NCBI GenBank assembly: GCA_017511865.1
Contig: JAFWIQ010000006.1
Coordinates: 1-51,041, forward strand
Source of the DNA: Candidatus Saccharimonadota bacterium
Lineage (GTDB): Bacteria > Patescibacteriota > Saccharimonadia > Saccharimonadales > Saccharimonadaceae
Length of the DNA stretch: 51,041 nucleotides
Direction: 5' to 3'
The number at the start of each line of letters is the position of its first letter. Position 1 is the first letter of the stretch. This document shows positions 1 to 7,020 of the stretch, piece by piece. The notes under the pieces are model-generated. The model did no database searches. It was given only the letters and a program-made list of their open reading frames with translations, and was not told the DNA's origin. The position numbers were made by a program, and so were the translations under genes.

Positions 1-63
1 GAGACTCGAACTCCTCACCTCGACAATGCGAATGTCGCGCTCTACCAGATGAGCTAGCACCCC
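1..63 (-). tRNA. tRNA-Ala (anticodon CGC), 3' end cut by window edge
   Basis: Read on the minus strand from 63, the sequence starts with the acceptor half GGGGTGC, then a D arm (GCTC/GAGC) and an anticodon arm with stem CGACA/TGTCG and loop TTCGCAT. This puts CGC at positions 34-36, which decodes Ala GCG. The T arm begins (AGGAG, TTCGAGT) and is cut by the window start, so the 3' acceptor strand is not seen. The G-rich acceptor end agrees with alanine identity, but the G3-U70 pair cannot be checked because that strand is missing. Confidence 0.9.
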
Positions 64-71
64 ATATCAAT

Positions 72-80
72 ATTATATCA
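72..80 (-). promoter_or_regulatory. extended -10 promoter of tRNA-Ala
   Basis: The minus strand reads TGATATAAT, a TGn extension plus a perfect -10, ending 8 bases before the first base of the tRNA. This is the spacing expected if transcription starts at or just before the mature 5' end. Confidence 0.65.
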
Positions 81-101
81 CCAAAACCAACATAAAACAA
101 T

Positions 102-800
102 TTAGAACGTGCGGATTTTGTCAAGCGGGAACAATCTCAAAAGCACCGGACCAATTATACGACAATACGGAATAGTACCAAGTCCATTTCTTGAATCCCA
201 AGAATTAGACCCCTCCCGGTTATCCCCAGACACAAAAAGCTCTCCCTCTGGCACCACCAAATCCACTTCTCCGGAAGTATGCTGCTTCGGCCCTTCATTT
301 TCTGATGTTCGCCAGCCATCATCATAAACAAATCCTTCTGGATGCTCCTCATTGTAGATTTTCATAATTCCATCCTTCACGGTCACTCGTTCCCCCGGGA
401 AAGCAATCACTCTTTTTATTATATACTGATCATTGATATTAGAAGGAACCGAGCAAGTCACAGGATTTGATACGCCCGCAGCCTTGTATTCATCAACTTT
501 CTTCTCGTCCTCATTAAGAAAAACGATTATCTGACCACGATCTGGAACATATTCTTGCCCAATAAAATGCGACCAAGAAACTGCCGCCCGGTTTACAATC
601 ACCCTATCGTCATTGTGTAAAGTATTCTCCATGCTACCTCCCACCACATTATAAGAACGATAAATAAAAGTATTCAAAAACAGCGTACCAAGCACAACCG
701 CAATAACAAACCCAGCCAAACTAAGCAAGTCTTTCATCAGCGGATGTTTCTGAAAAAAAGTTGGTTCCATAAAATCCATTATATCATTTTTTAAGCTCAT
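102..800 (-). CDS. lepB: signal peptidase I
   Basis: Type I signal peptidase (S26), which cleaves signal peptides from Sec-exported proteins at the outer face of the membrane. It has 232 residues. A single N-terminal membrane segment (about residues 25-47) precedes the catalytic serine in GGSMENT (Ser56). The general-base lysine lies in YIIKRVIAFPGE (Lys129), and the box GDNREGSNSWDSR follows near residues 200-212. I start at the ATG at 800 rather than the ATG at 830 in the same frame, because the minus-strand -10 (TATATT, 818-823) would start transcription near 811, downstream of 830. It is divergent from the gene at 829, with overlapping promoters. Confidence 0.93.
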   Translation of the reverse strand: MSLKNDIMDFMEPTFFQKHPLMKDLLSLAGFVIAVVLGTLFLNTFIYRSYNVVGGSMENTLHNDDRVIVNRAAVSWSHFIGQEYVPDRGQIIVFLNEDEKKVDEYKAAGVSNPVTCSVPSNINDQYIIKRVIAFPGERVTVKDGIMKIYNEEHPEGFVYDDGWRTSENEGPKQHTSGEVDLVVPEGELFVSGDNREGSNSWDSRNGLGTIPYCRIIGPVLLRLFPLDKIRTF

Positions 801-811
801 TTTTAAATATT

Positions 812-823
812 TGTTATAATATA
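812..823. promoter_or_regulatory. overlapping divergent promoters, lepB / membrane-protein gene
   Basis: On the plus strand TGTTATAAT (812-820) is an extended -10 ending 8 bases before the ATG at 829, so that mRNA would be leaderless or nearly so. On the minus strand TATATT (818-823) overlaps it and could serve lepB with a leader of about 10 bases. The two polymerases could not bind together, so the two directions should compete. Confidence 0.55.
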
Positions 824-828
824 AACAC

Positions 829-1611
829 ATGGCAGATTATGTTTTAGTTAGAAAATCACGCAATATAGCCAGCAATATGGTCCATATACTATTAAATATA
901 TTGCTCGGCGTAGGCTCAGTCCTTATCACGGTATTGTCTGGTAGTCCATTACTCGGACTACTGCTAGTATTAATCTCAAAATGGCGCGTCTTTGCAGTAC
1001 GTGCGAGATATTTTGCCATCAATTTAAAATCTAATCTAGTAGATATGATTGTTGGCGCCAGTGTCGTTCTCCTGGCTTATTATGCTGGCCCCTCGTTTTT
1101 ACCGGTAGATTTTATTTTAGCGACTTTCTATGTAGTATGGCTAATCTTCATCAAGCCATTATCCTCAGAAAGAGCCCTTTTAGTACAGTCGCTTATTGCC
1201 GTTTTCTTAGGAATATCGGCAGCCACTATTTTATCAGCAAATCTAAATTCCATAGTAATTACCGCTTTGGCCTTCCTTATTGGTTACGCGGCAAGCCGCC
1301 ATATCCTAGTACAAACCAGCGACAAAGATTTCACTTTGACAACACTAGTTTGTGGGCTAATCTTTGCTGAGATTACCTGGCTGTGTCATTCATGGAGTAT
1401 TATTTACACATTCGGGACTACAGGAGTCAGAATTCCTCAAGTAGCAATTATTTTGACCATCTTTGCTTTTGTCTATAATTACGCAAGGCAAGCCATGATC
1501 AAATACCAAGACGATTTTAAATTCAAGCATATCCTAGGACCAGTCGCATTCGGCGTTATTCTGGTCGGTATTATCGTAATATTTTTTAGTAAACCAATAT
1601 TTAATATATAA
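829..1611 (+). CDS. polytopic membrane protein of unknown function
   Basis: A 260-residue hydrophobic protein with roughly eight membrane segments separated by short loops. It has a basic N-terminus (RKSRN at residues 8-12) and a short hydrophobic C-terminal end. I do not recognise a family and see no catalytic motif. The start is set by the extended -10 that ends 8 bases upstream. There is no Shine-Dalgarno sequence, so translation is probably leaderless. The HtrA protease gene begins 11 bases after its stop behind a good ribosome site, so the two are very likely co-transcribed, and a role in envelope quality control is possible but unproven. Confidence 0.75.
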   Translation: MADYVLVRKSRNIASNMVHILLNILLGVGSVLITVLSGSPLLGLLLVLISKWRVFAVRARYFAINLKSNLVDMIVGASVVLLAYYAGPSFLPVDFILATFYVVWLIFIKPLSSERALLVQSLIAVFLGISAATILSANLNSIVITALAFLIGYAASRHILVQTSDKDFTLTTLVCGLIFAEITWLCHSWSIIYTFGTTGVRIPQVAIILTIFAFVYNYARQAMIKYQDDFKFKHILGPVAFGVILVGIIVIFFSKPIFNI

Positions 1612-1622
1612 AGGAGAATAAA

Positions 1623-2801
1623 ATGGAAGACAAAAAGGGCAAAAATGTTGATGCCGAAAACAATATCAAAACCGAGGATAGCCACGCCAAGAACAACCCC
1701 CTCGCTCTGATATTAGCTATCATCGCTCTTCTACTAGGTAGCGGCGGGCTCGTTTTTGGCTGGATGGCATACGAAAAAACCGCCAAACCAATCACCTTTT
1801 TAAACTCAGGCACAGACGGCAACTCGGCCAACTTCACCGAAGGCTCCATCGCAGACATCGCCAACAAAGTGTCAGAAAGCGTAGTATCAATCATTACCTC
1901 AACCAAAACCACCAATCTATTTGGGCAAAGCTATGATTCCGCCGCTGCTGGCACCGGAGTCATCGTGACTAGCGACGGATACATCTTGACCAACAAGCAC
2001 GTAATCAATGGCGCAAATGAAGTCACCGTAGTACTAGACGACGGAACAACCTACGAAAAAGTAGAAGTAGTCGCCACAGACCCCCTAAACGACATCGCTT
2101 TCTTGAAGATTGATGGCGTTTCTGATTTGTCCGCAGCCACCCTCGGAGACTCAAAAACAATCACCGTAGGACAGCAGGTTATTGCCATCGGCAACGCATT
2201 GGGCGAATACCAAAACACCGTCACCGCCGGTATCATTTCTGGTACGGGACGCTCCGTCACAGCATCCGATGGAAACGGTTACAACGTAGAAACCCTAACT
2301 GACATGATTCAAACCGATGCCGCAATCAATTCTGGCAATTCAGGTGGCCCCTTGGTCAATGCCACAGGAGAAGTTATCGGCATCAACACCGCAACCTCCG
2401 CATCGGCAGAAAATATGGGCTTCGCAATCCCAATCTCATCAGTCAAAGGCATGCTTTCTCAGCTTATCGAAACCGGCAAAGCAAGCCGAGCTTACCTGGG
2501 AGTTTATAGCGCAGAAATCACACCAGAACTTGCAAAAGCCTACAATTTACCAGTATCCGTCGGTACCTATCTATATAGCTCCTCGTCATATTCAGCCATC
2601 GTCAAAGACAGTCCAGCCAGCAAAGCCGGCCTCAAAGACAAGGATATCGTAACCGCCGTTAATGGAGTCAAAGTTGGCGCCGCCGGCTCATTGTCTAATT
2701 TAATCGGTGAATATAAACCAGGCGACACGGTCCAATTAACCGTCATACGCGAAGGAAACGAAGTCGCCGTCAACGTCACCCTAGAAGGCTACAAAAACTA
2801 G
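1623..2801 (+). CDS. HtrA/DegP-family serine protease with PDZ domain
   Basis: Membrane-anchored trypsin-like protease (S1C) for quality control of extracytoplasmic proteins, 392 residues. An N-terminal cytoplasmic stretch of about 25 residues is followed by a membrane segment (about 27-49). The catalytic triad is visible as His126 (TNKHVI), Asp157 (DPLNDIAFLK) and Ser240 (GNSGGPL). One PDZ domain fills about residues 285-390, with a Ser/Tyr-rich insertion (SSSSYS) near its carboxylate-binding loop. The ribosome site is AAGGAG, 7 bases before the ATG. The single PDZ and N-terminal anchor match the HtrA form of Gram-positive bacteria rather than periplasmic DegP. Its stop codon overlaps that of convergent prmC. 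Confidence 0.93.
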   Translation: MEDKKGKNVDAENNIKTEDSHAKNNPLALILAIIALLLGSGGLVFGWMAYEKTAKPITFLNSGTDGNSANFTEGSIADIANKVSESVVSIITSTKTTNLFGQSYDSAAAGTGVIVTSDGYILTNKHVINGANEVTVVLDDGTTYEKVEVVATDPLNDIAFLKIDGVSDLSAATLGDSKTITVGQQVIAIGNALGEYQNTVTAGIISGTGRSVTASDGNGYNVETLTDMIQTDAAINSGNSGGPLVNATGEVIGINTATSASAENMGFAIPISSVKGMLSQLIETGKASRAYLGVYSAEITPELAKAYNLPVSVGTYLYSSSSYSAIVKDSPASKAGLKDKDIVTAVNGVKVGAAGSLSNLIGEYKPGDTVQLTVIREGNEVAVNVTLEGYKN

Positions 2802-3454
2802 CGACGCACAAAAGTTAAAGCATAGCCCCTGATTTCCATCAAGACATAGCTATTCTGCTTTGCAAAATCAATAATTCTATCATGTTGGCAAGGATCGGCT
2901 TCAAGTATAAGATATTTAGTATTGCAAACGCTAGCCGATCCAATTAATTCATATATAAGAGCCAAGCCACCATCCTCAGCATAAAGAGCCTCACTTGGCT
3001 CATAACCCAAAGACTCTTTATCAAGCCAACTCCAATTTTCATCCACATAAGGAAGATTAGCCACGATTAAATCAGGGGTAAACTTGACTTTTTCGAGCAA
3101 GTGTGATAAAATAAAAGGTATGGATACGCCGTACTTTGCGGCATTTTTTCTTGCAATATTTAAGGCTTTTTCAGAAATATCACAAGCCATCACCTCGGCT
3201 TCGGGTAATTCAAGTTTGATAGTGATAGCAATACAACCAGACCCAGTCCCAACGTCAAGGATTTTTGGAACCTCTGGCAACAATCTAGGACTAGGGATAA
3301 CACCAGGCAAATATGATTTTCCAGCTAAATTGAGTACACCATCAACAATAGACTCGGTCTCGGGACGAGGTATTAAAACATCTTGATTAACCAAAAAATC
3401 ACGTCCATAAAAATCCTGGTAGCCGACTTCATACGCTTTTGGCTTTTTTGACAT
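2798..3454 (-). CDS. prmC: release factor glutamine methyltransferase, lacking the N-terminal domain
   Basis: PrmC/HemK methylates the glutamine of the GGQ motif in release factors. The 218-residue protein begins directly at the family's linker, seen as YEVGYQDFYG followed by LIPRPETE. It then carries the SAM-binding motif ILDVGTGSGCIAI and acidic motif ACDIS. The usual N-terminal helical domain of about 70-80 residues is absent: upstream sequence is prfA, whose stop is at 3464. The active-site tetrapeptide reads NLPY instead of NPPY. The ATG at 3454 has AAAGGTGAT before it, overlapping the end of prfA. Adjacency to its substrate gene prfA supports the assignment. TAG stop overlaps that of the convergent protease gene. 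Confidence 0.9.
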   Translation of the reverse strand: MSKKPKAYEVGYQDFYGRDFLVNQDVLIPRPETESIVDGVLNLAGKSYLPGVIPSPRLLPEVPKILDVGTGSGCIAITIKLELPEAEVMACDISEKALNIARKNAAKYGVSIPFILSHLLEKVKFTPDLIVANLPYVDENWSWLDKESLGYEPSEALYAEDGGLALIYELIGSASVCNTKYLILEADPCQHDRIIDFAKQNSYVLMEIRGYALTFVRR

Positions 3455-3463
3455 CAATCACCT

Positions 3464-4507
3464 TTAGGAATTTCCGGCAAGCTCACGCTCGTTTTTAGTG
3501 AGCTCCTTGATTAAATCGTCAATATCTCCATCCATAGCAGCAGGGAGATTACTACGAGAATAGTGGATACGATGATCGGTAATACGATCCTGAGGGAAAT
3601 TATAAGTGCGAATTTTTTCACTACGATCACCAGTTCCAATCAAAGATTTACGAGCCTCAGAAGCACTCTTTAATTCCTCTTCTTTTTTCTTCTCCAAAAG
3701 CCGCGAACGCAAAATATTCATCGCCTTGACGCGATTCTGCTGCTGCGAACGCTCATCCTGCATAGCCACCACTATACCAGTAGGCAGATGTGTGATACGC
3801 ACGGCAGAATCAGTGGTATTCACGCCCTGCCCACCATGACCGCCAGAACGATAAATATCAATCCTAAGATCTTCTGGCTTGATTTCCAAATCTTGCTCGG
3901 AAGCCTCCGGCAAAACCGCCACCGTCACCGTGGAAGTATGGATTCTTCCCTGAGATTCCGTAACTGGCACACGCTGCACACGATGCACTCCGCCTTCAAA
4001 CTTCAATTGACCATAAGCATTGTCGCCGCTAATTTTAAAAATCACTTCTTTCATCCCACCTGCTTCATTCTGATTTTCGGAAACCAATTCCGACCTAAGA
4101 CCATGACCTTCGGCATATTTAAGATACATCCGATATAATTCCGCCGCAAAAAGACTCGCCTCATCGCCACCAGCTCCAGCACGAATTTCAATAATAGCCG
4201 GTTTGTCATCCGTAGGGTCTCTAGGAATCAAAAGCTCTTCCAATTCCAAGTTCAACTCCTCAATCTGCTTTTTTAGCGTAGCAATATCTTCTTTTGCAAT
4301 CTCTCCAAGCTCTGGATCATTAGCTAAGTCCTCCGCTTCGGACAAGCTCTTAGATAAATGTTTGATCTTTTGGTCGAGCTCGATAATATCGCGAAGCACA
4401 CTAGCGCGCTTATTCTTAGCCGCAAAATCCGGCTTACTGTAAGCATCCGCCTGAGCCAAATAATCTTCAATTCCCCGAAGTTCTTCTTCGTATTTAGATA
4501 AATCCAT
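3464..4507 (-). CDS. prfA: peptide chain release factor 1
   Basis: RF1 terminates translation at UAA and UAG. The 347-residue protein has an N-terminal coiled region (about 1-100), the RF1-type codon-recognition tripeptide PVT (in [12 protein letters not shown]2 would have SPF) and the catalytic GGQ in [12 protein letters not shown]. It also has the usual basic C-terminal region. I start at [10 protein letters not shown] because the extended -10 TGTTATAAT ends 10 bases upstream, which would leave the in-frame upstream start untranscribed. No Shine-Dalgarno sequence is present. It is followed by prmC, the enzyme that modifies it. Confidence 0.95.
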   Translation of the reverse strand: MDLSKYEEELRGIEDYLAQADAYSKPDFAAKNKRASVLRDIIELDQKIKHLSKSLSEAEDLANDPELGEIAKEDIATLKKQIEELNLELEELLIPRDPTDDKPAIIEIRAGAGGDEASLFAAELYRMYLKYAEGHGLRSELVSENQNEAGGMKEVIFKISGDNAYGQLKFEGGVHRVQRVPVTESQGRIHTSTVTVAVLPEASEQDLEIKPEDLRIDIYRSGGHGGQGVNTTDSAVRITHLPTGIVVAMQDERSQQQNRVKAMNILRSRLLEKKKEEELKSASEARKSLIGTGDRSEKIRTYNFPQDRITDHRIHYSRSNLPAAMDGDIDDLIKELTKNERELAGNS

Positions 4508-4509
4508 GA

Positions 4510-4526
4510 TATAATATATTATAACA
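4510..4526. promoter_or_regulatory. palindromic bidirectional -10 between prfA and tRNA-Val
   Basis: A perfect 14-bp palindrome TATAATATATTATA (4510-4523) with TGT on the prfA side makes an extended -10 for prfA, 10 bases from its ATG. Because it is symmetric it also offers TATAAC (4520-4525) on the plus strand, 9 bases before tRNA-Val. The same 14 bases occur before pheS and before the gene at 42885. Confidence 0.6.
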
Positions 4527-4534
4527 CAATTCAT

Positions 4535-4611
4535 GGATCTTTAGCTCAGTTGGCTAGAGCGTACGATTCACATTCGTAAGGTCACTGGTTCGAGCCCAGT
4601 AAGATCCACCA
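4535..4611 (+). tRNA. tRNA-Val (anticodon CAC), CCA encoded
   Basis: A complete cloverleaf: acceptor GGATCTT/AAGATCC, D arm GCTC/GAGC with loop AGTTGGCTA, and anticodon stem TACGA/TCGTA with loop TTCACAT giving CAC (Val GUG). The variable loop is AGGTC, the T arm ACTGG/CCAGT has loop TTCGAGC, and discriminator A is followed by an encoded CCA. The last 18 bases plus GA recur 179 bases downstream. Confidence 0.96.
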
Positions 4612-4792
4612 GAAAATAAAGAGAGAGCCGAAGGCTCTTTATTTATTTTCTGACGACACTTGCTGGGCGAGAACCGAAGGTTCGCCCTTTCAAGGAAGCG
4701 AGCAAAAAGAATGGTTTACTATTCTTTTTCGAGCGACGCCGAAAGGAAGACTTTTGCCAAGACAAAAGTCTAGCCCAGTAAGATCCACCAGA
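4593..4792 (+). repeat. 21-bp direct repeat of the tRNA-Val 3' end flanking a hairpin-rich segment
   Basis: The bases of 4593-4613 (T-arm 3' half, acceptor strand, CCA and GA) are repeated exactly at 4772-4792, 179 bases on. Between them lie four hairpins: 4624-4638 (AGAGCC gaa GGCTCT), 4665-4687 (GGGCG..AACC gaa GGTT CGCCC), 4704-4729 (AAAAAGAAT/ATTCTTTTT) and 4748-4771 (AGACTTTTG/CAAAAGTCT). No ORF fits. Duplicated tRNA 3' ends are the usual footprint of site-specific integration, so this may be an attL/attR pair around a shrunken element. No integrase is in the window. Confidence 0.6.
4615..4650 (+). terminator. terminator-like hairpin after tRNA-Val
   Basis: Stem AGAGCC/GGCTCT with a GAA loop, followed by a T-rich tract (TTTATTTATTTTC) and preceded by a matching A-rich side. 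It is placed 13 bases after the tRNA CCA. Confidence 0.6.
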
Positions 4793-4803
4793 TTTTATAT
4801 AAC

Positions 4804-4826
4804 TCGGCATTTTCGCCGATTTTTTT
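4804..4826 (+). terminator. intrinsic terminator after the hairpin segment
   Basis: Stem TCGGC/GCCGA with a six-base loop followed directly by seven T residues on the plus strand. It closes the tRNA-Val transcription unit if the first hairpin is read through. Confidence 0.65.
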
Positions 4827-4853
4827 AGTAGTAATTTTCTGTTAAGTACCCTG

Positions 4854-4934
4854 CGGGTTCTAGTATATTATTTTGTGCTAGTTTTGCACGAAAAATGGGG
4901 CAAAACGATGGTTTTGCCCCTACAAATCAACCCG
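4854..4934. repeat. multi-stem palindromic element
   Basis: A perfect 10-bp stem GGGGCAAAAC/GTTTTGCCCC (4897-4906/4911-4920) with loop GATG follows a small stem GTGC/GCAC (4875-4878/4886-4889). An outer stem CGGGTT/AACCCG (4854-4859/4929-4934) encloses both. There is no T tract, so it is not an ordinary terminator. It resembles the short GGGGC...GCCCCTAC palindromes scattered in many bacterial genomes, but I cannot search for other copies outside this window. Apart from this and the hairpins before it, I see nothing coding in 4612-4995. Confidence 0.5.
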
Positions 4935-4995
4935 TTAATACTTTAAACATTTTATATAAGCAAAGACTAAATTCCTTTGGAGTTTTTTGAGTTAT

Positions 4996-5865
4996 TTACT
5001 TTTTTGTAACGCCGGTTAGCTTATATTCGCCGTCTTCTTCAATAAACTTAAATTCATAGATAGAATTCTCTGTTTTTAAACTTTCCATATCGAGATCAGG
5101 ACAATTATAGGCACTGCTGTCACAATTAGATAAGCGCTCACCAAAGCTTGTGGCTTCTGTAGCATCAAGATGGAAGACTGATGCGAGAGCAATAAACCCA
5201 TCCTCACCAGCTTCAACACTTGCAATATCTACATAAAACCCAGCCGGACTGTATCCACAACCAAGACCTCCTAGATATTTAACCCTAAAACTATCGGCCT
5301 CTTCAATATATTTAGCCTCCCCTATCCCCAACACATTCAAATCATCATAATCTTCTTTTTTTAAGTCGTTAGAATTTCCGAAATATAGATGATTTTTTTC
5401 ATTAATTTCATCGTAGCTAATAGTTTTGTATTCACATAAACCATCACAGTCGTTATATTGCATTTCTTGAGTATTGAAGAAATATTTCTTAATAATAAAA
5501 CCTAGTTTAAATCTATCACCGAACTCTTCGTGGCCAAAAAGACTTGTCACCGTATTTCCGCCACAACCAGAATTGTTAAACTCCTTCACGCCATATTTAT
5601 CGTCAAGGACTTCTGCAATACTACTTTTTGACGGTATTTCTTTTTTTGTATCACTATTAGTGTCGATTGCTGTATTTGTATCAGTATTATTGGCAACCTT
5701 ATTGTCAATTTTGTTAAAAAACATGCCATAAACACCAAACCCAATACCACAAGCTGCCACGATACATGCAATTGCCGTAGCAATTTTTAATCCATTACCG
5801 CTATTCTGCTTAACGCTGTCCACCACAGGTGCTACTGGTGCGCCAGCGTCTGTATTTTGTTCCAT
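4996..5865 (-). CDS. anchored extracytoplasmic protein of unknown function
   Basis: A 289-residue protein I cannot assign. A short Pro/Ala/Val-rich N-terminus (about 1-25) precedes one membrane segment (about 27-49), then a Thr/Asn/Asp-rich linker with repeated TNT/DTN units (about 57-75), then an acidic globular domain of about 200 residues. That domain has eight or nine cysteines (for example GCGG, DCDGLC, CGYS, NCDSSAYNC), which suggests disulfides outside the cell. The ATG is preceded by AAAGGG. The overall plan (proline-rich tip, membrane segment, external domain) is like that of the protein at 45652-46767. A weak extended -10 (TGTTATCCT) lies 33 bases upstream. Confidence 0.7.
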   Translation of the reverse strand: MEQNTDAGAPVAPVVDSVKQNSGNGLKIATAIACIVAACGIGFGVYGMFFNKIDNKVANNTDTNTAIDTNSDTKKEIPSKSSIAEVLDDKYGVKEFNNSGCGGNTVTSLFGHEEFGDRFKLGFIIKKYFFNTQEMQYNDCDGLCEYKTISYDEINEKNHLYFGNSNDLKKEDYDDLNVLGIGEAKYIEEADSFRVKYLGGLGCGYSPAGFYVDIASVEAGEDGFIALASVFHLDATEATSFGERLSNCDSSAYNCPDLDMESLKTENSIYEFKFIEEDGEYKLTGVTKK

Positions 5866-5897
5866 GTTATTACCCTTTCAGTTATTCTTATGCTTTA

Positions 5898-5906
5898 AGG
5901 ATAACA
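5898..5906 (-). promoter_or_regulatory. possible extended -10 for the 4996-5865 gene
   Basis: The minus strand reads TGTTATCCT, giving a leader of about 25 bases that contains the AAAGGG ribosome site. A second candidate, TGATACAAT, lies at about 5962-5970 on the same strand. Confidence 0.35.
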
Positions 5907-6115
5907 TATATTTCAAAAAAAAGAACCCCCGGCTTTAACTCAACACCTTCACAACAAATATTGTATCAAAAAAGGTAGCCCTCTAAACTGTAGACATAAA
6001 AGTAAATAGCCTAAACACCCTATTGTTTTTTTTCTTGTCTGCCTAAAGACTTCTGAGATTTTTTATGTATATAAAGACGTAGGGGAGTTTGAAACAGGAT
6101 TTCAGAAGCGCCAAT

Positions 6116-6149
6116 GAGAAACCCCCACAGCTTGTGCTGCGGGGGTTTT
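6116..6149. terminator. terminator-like hairpin shared by flanking genes
   Basis: Stem AAACCCCC/GGGGGTTT extended inward by CAGC/GCTG across one mismatch, just after the stop of the secreted-protein gene at 6157. The T run is short on both strands (TTTT or TTT). I see no gene between 5866 and 6156. Confidence 0.55.
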
Positions 6150-6156
6150 GATTCAT

Positions 6157-6789
6157 TTAAGACTTCGGATAATAGATTTCAACGGTGATACTGTAATCAC
6201 CATCGATGTTCTCCGTCGCCGTCGACATGAAAGCGAAGGAGAGGGTGCCAGTAGTGTTCTGGCTGATGGTGCCGAAATAATAGTCCGACGCCACCATCAG
6301 ACCGTCGCTCTCCTGATACCAGGGACCATCGCCATCGCTAAAAATAATGAAATCTCCAGCATTATCCGTGGTACCGGTAATTTCAACCCCTACAACCAAA
6401 GCCTCTGCGGCTTTCTCCGCTTCGGGGCCCTCCAGCTTGAGGCGAAACATCAGCGGAATGTTGTCGACATCTCCTTTGTTGATGGCAACGGTATACATTG
6501 CCGTCCGGCTGACTCTGGCGCCATAGGCGTCGGACCAGATTCCACATTCACCAAGGCTCAGACTCTGAACATCGACGAACGGGAACTCCTGCTGCTCGTC
6601 GTTGACATAAGAGCCGTCAATCCTTAATAAGTTGTCCGTCGACGCATGGTTCACACCGAAGGTGCCGTGACCAGCCGAGAGACTGAACCAGTTGCCAGTC
6701 AGGCCGGCAGCGGCAGCACCGATAATCATTGATGCGACGACGATAATAGCCGTCATGGATGCGAGGATAGTTTTCTTCATAATTTTCAT
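6157..6789 (-). CDS. secreted protein of unknown function, atypical base composition
   Basis: A 210-residue protein with a clear signal peptide: KKTILAS, a long hydrophobic core, and a likely cut after GAAAAG or IGAAA near residue 27. The mature part is rich in Gly, Thr, Asp and beta-type residues and holds one cysteine (GECGIW). The order of small hydrophobic secreted leader, FSLSAG stretch and beta-rich domain recalls TasA/camelysin-type fibre proteins, but I see no decisive motif. Five 60-base lines counted by hand (6181-6480) average 52% GC, far above neighbours (27% in one line of the previous gene). It lies behind a perfect promoter and a leader of about 225 bases. Its ATG overlaps the stop of a 34-codon ORF (ATGA). 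Confidence 0.75.
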   Translation of the reverse strand: MKIMKKTILASMTAIIVVASMIIGAAAAGLTGNWFSLSAGHGTFGVNHASTDNLLRIDGSYVNDEQQEFPFVDVQSLSLGECGIWSDAYGARVSRTAMYTVAINKGDVDNIPLMFRLKLEGPEAEKAAEALVVGVEITGTTDNAGDFIIFSDGDGPWYQESDGLMVASDYYFGTISQNTTGTLSFAFMSTATENIDGDYSITVEIYYPKS

Positions 6790-6890
6790 AATATAGTACC
6801 CCCCATTGAAGGCGACCCCACATTAACAGATAGATTTTGCGCATCAAATGAAACACAACACCATTTCTGTAATATAAGATCGATTTCCAT
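6786..6890 (-). CDS. possible 34-residue leader ORF coupled to the secreted-protein gene
   Basis: The ATG at 6890 lies exactly at the inner end of a 54-bp palindrome, and the ORF runs 34 codons (starts MEIDLILQKWCC) to a TGA that overlaps the next ATG as ATGA. AGGT lies 5 bases upstream, within the palindrome arm. It has no recognisable domain. Coupled translation of the next gene is the most economical reading, but it may be chance. Confidence 0.4.
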   Translation of the reverse strand: MEIDLILQKWCCVSFDAQNLSVNVGSPSMGGTIL

Positions 6891-6941
6891 GAGAGACCTA
6901 CTCTATAAATAATATTTTATTTACGAAGTAGGCCACTCATG
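6888..6941. promoter_or_regulatory. 54-bp imperfect palindrome in the leader of the secreted-protein gene
   Basis: Bases 6888-6941 pair around a centre at 6914.5, with 21 of 27 positions complementary. The outer arms CATGAG..CCTACT match almost fully, and so does the AT-rich core AAATAATATTTTATTT. On the minus-strand mRNA it hides the start and AGGT of the 34-codon ORF in one arm and holds the 7-codon ORF in the other. No T tract follows, so it is not a terminator. It could also be a dyad operator. Confidence 0.6.
6917..6940 (-). CDS. possible 7-residue leader peptide
   Basis: ATG at 6940, then codons for MSGLLRK and TAA, lying wholly inside the first arm of the palindrome on the mRNA. This is the layout of leader peptides in translational attenuators. 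No strong ribosome site precedes it (TTGGGAAATTC), so this rests on position only. Confidence 0.3.
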   Translation of the reverse strand: MSGLLRK

Positions 6942-7020
6942 AATTTCCCAATAACAAAAATCCTTCGTTGCCTAAATGAACCTTTTAATGTTCTATAAGC
7001 TCAAACAAGCTTACACCCAC

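Noticed and set aside
3455-3700. A frameshift that removed the PrmC N-terminal domain
   Set aside because: The upstream sequence encodes an intact prfA C-terminus up to its stop at 3464, leaving no room for a shifted domain; the protein is genuinely short.
4772-4792. A second tRNA-Val gene downstream of the first
   Set aside because: Only the T-arm and acceptor 3' half with CCA are present; there is no D arm, anticodon arm or 5' acceptor strand, so it is a partial copy.
6950-7020. A riboswitch in the 5' part of the secreted-protein leader
   Set aside because: Only a 6-bp stem TAAGCT/AGCTTA was found; no known riboswitch core could be recognised.
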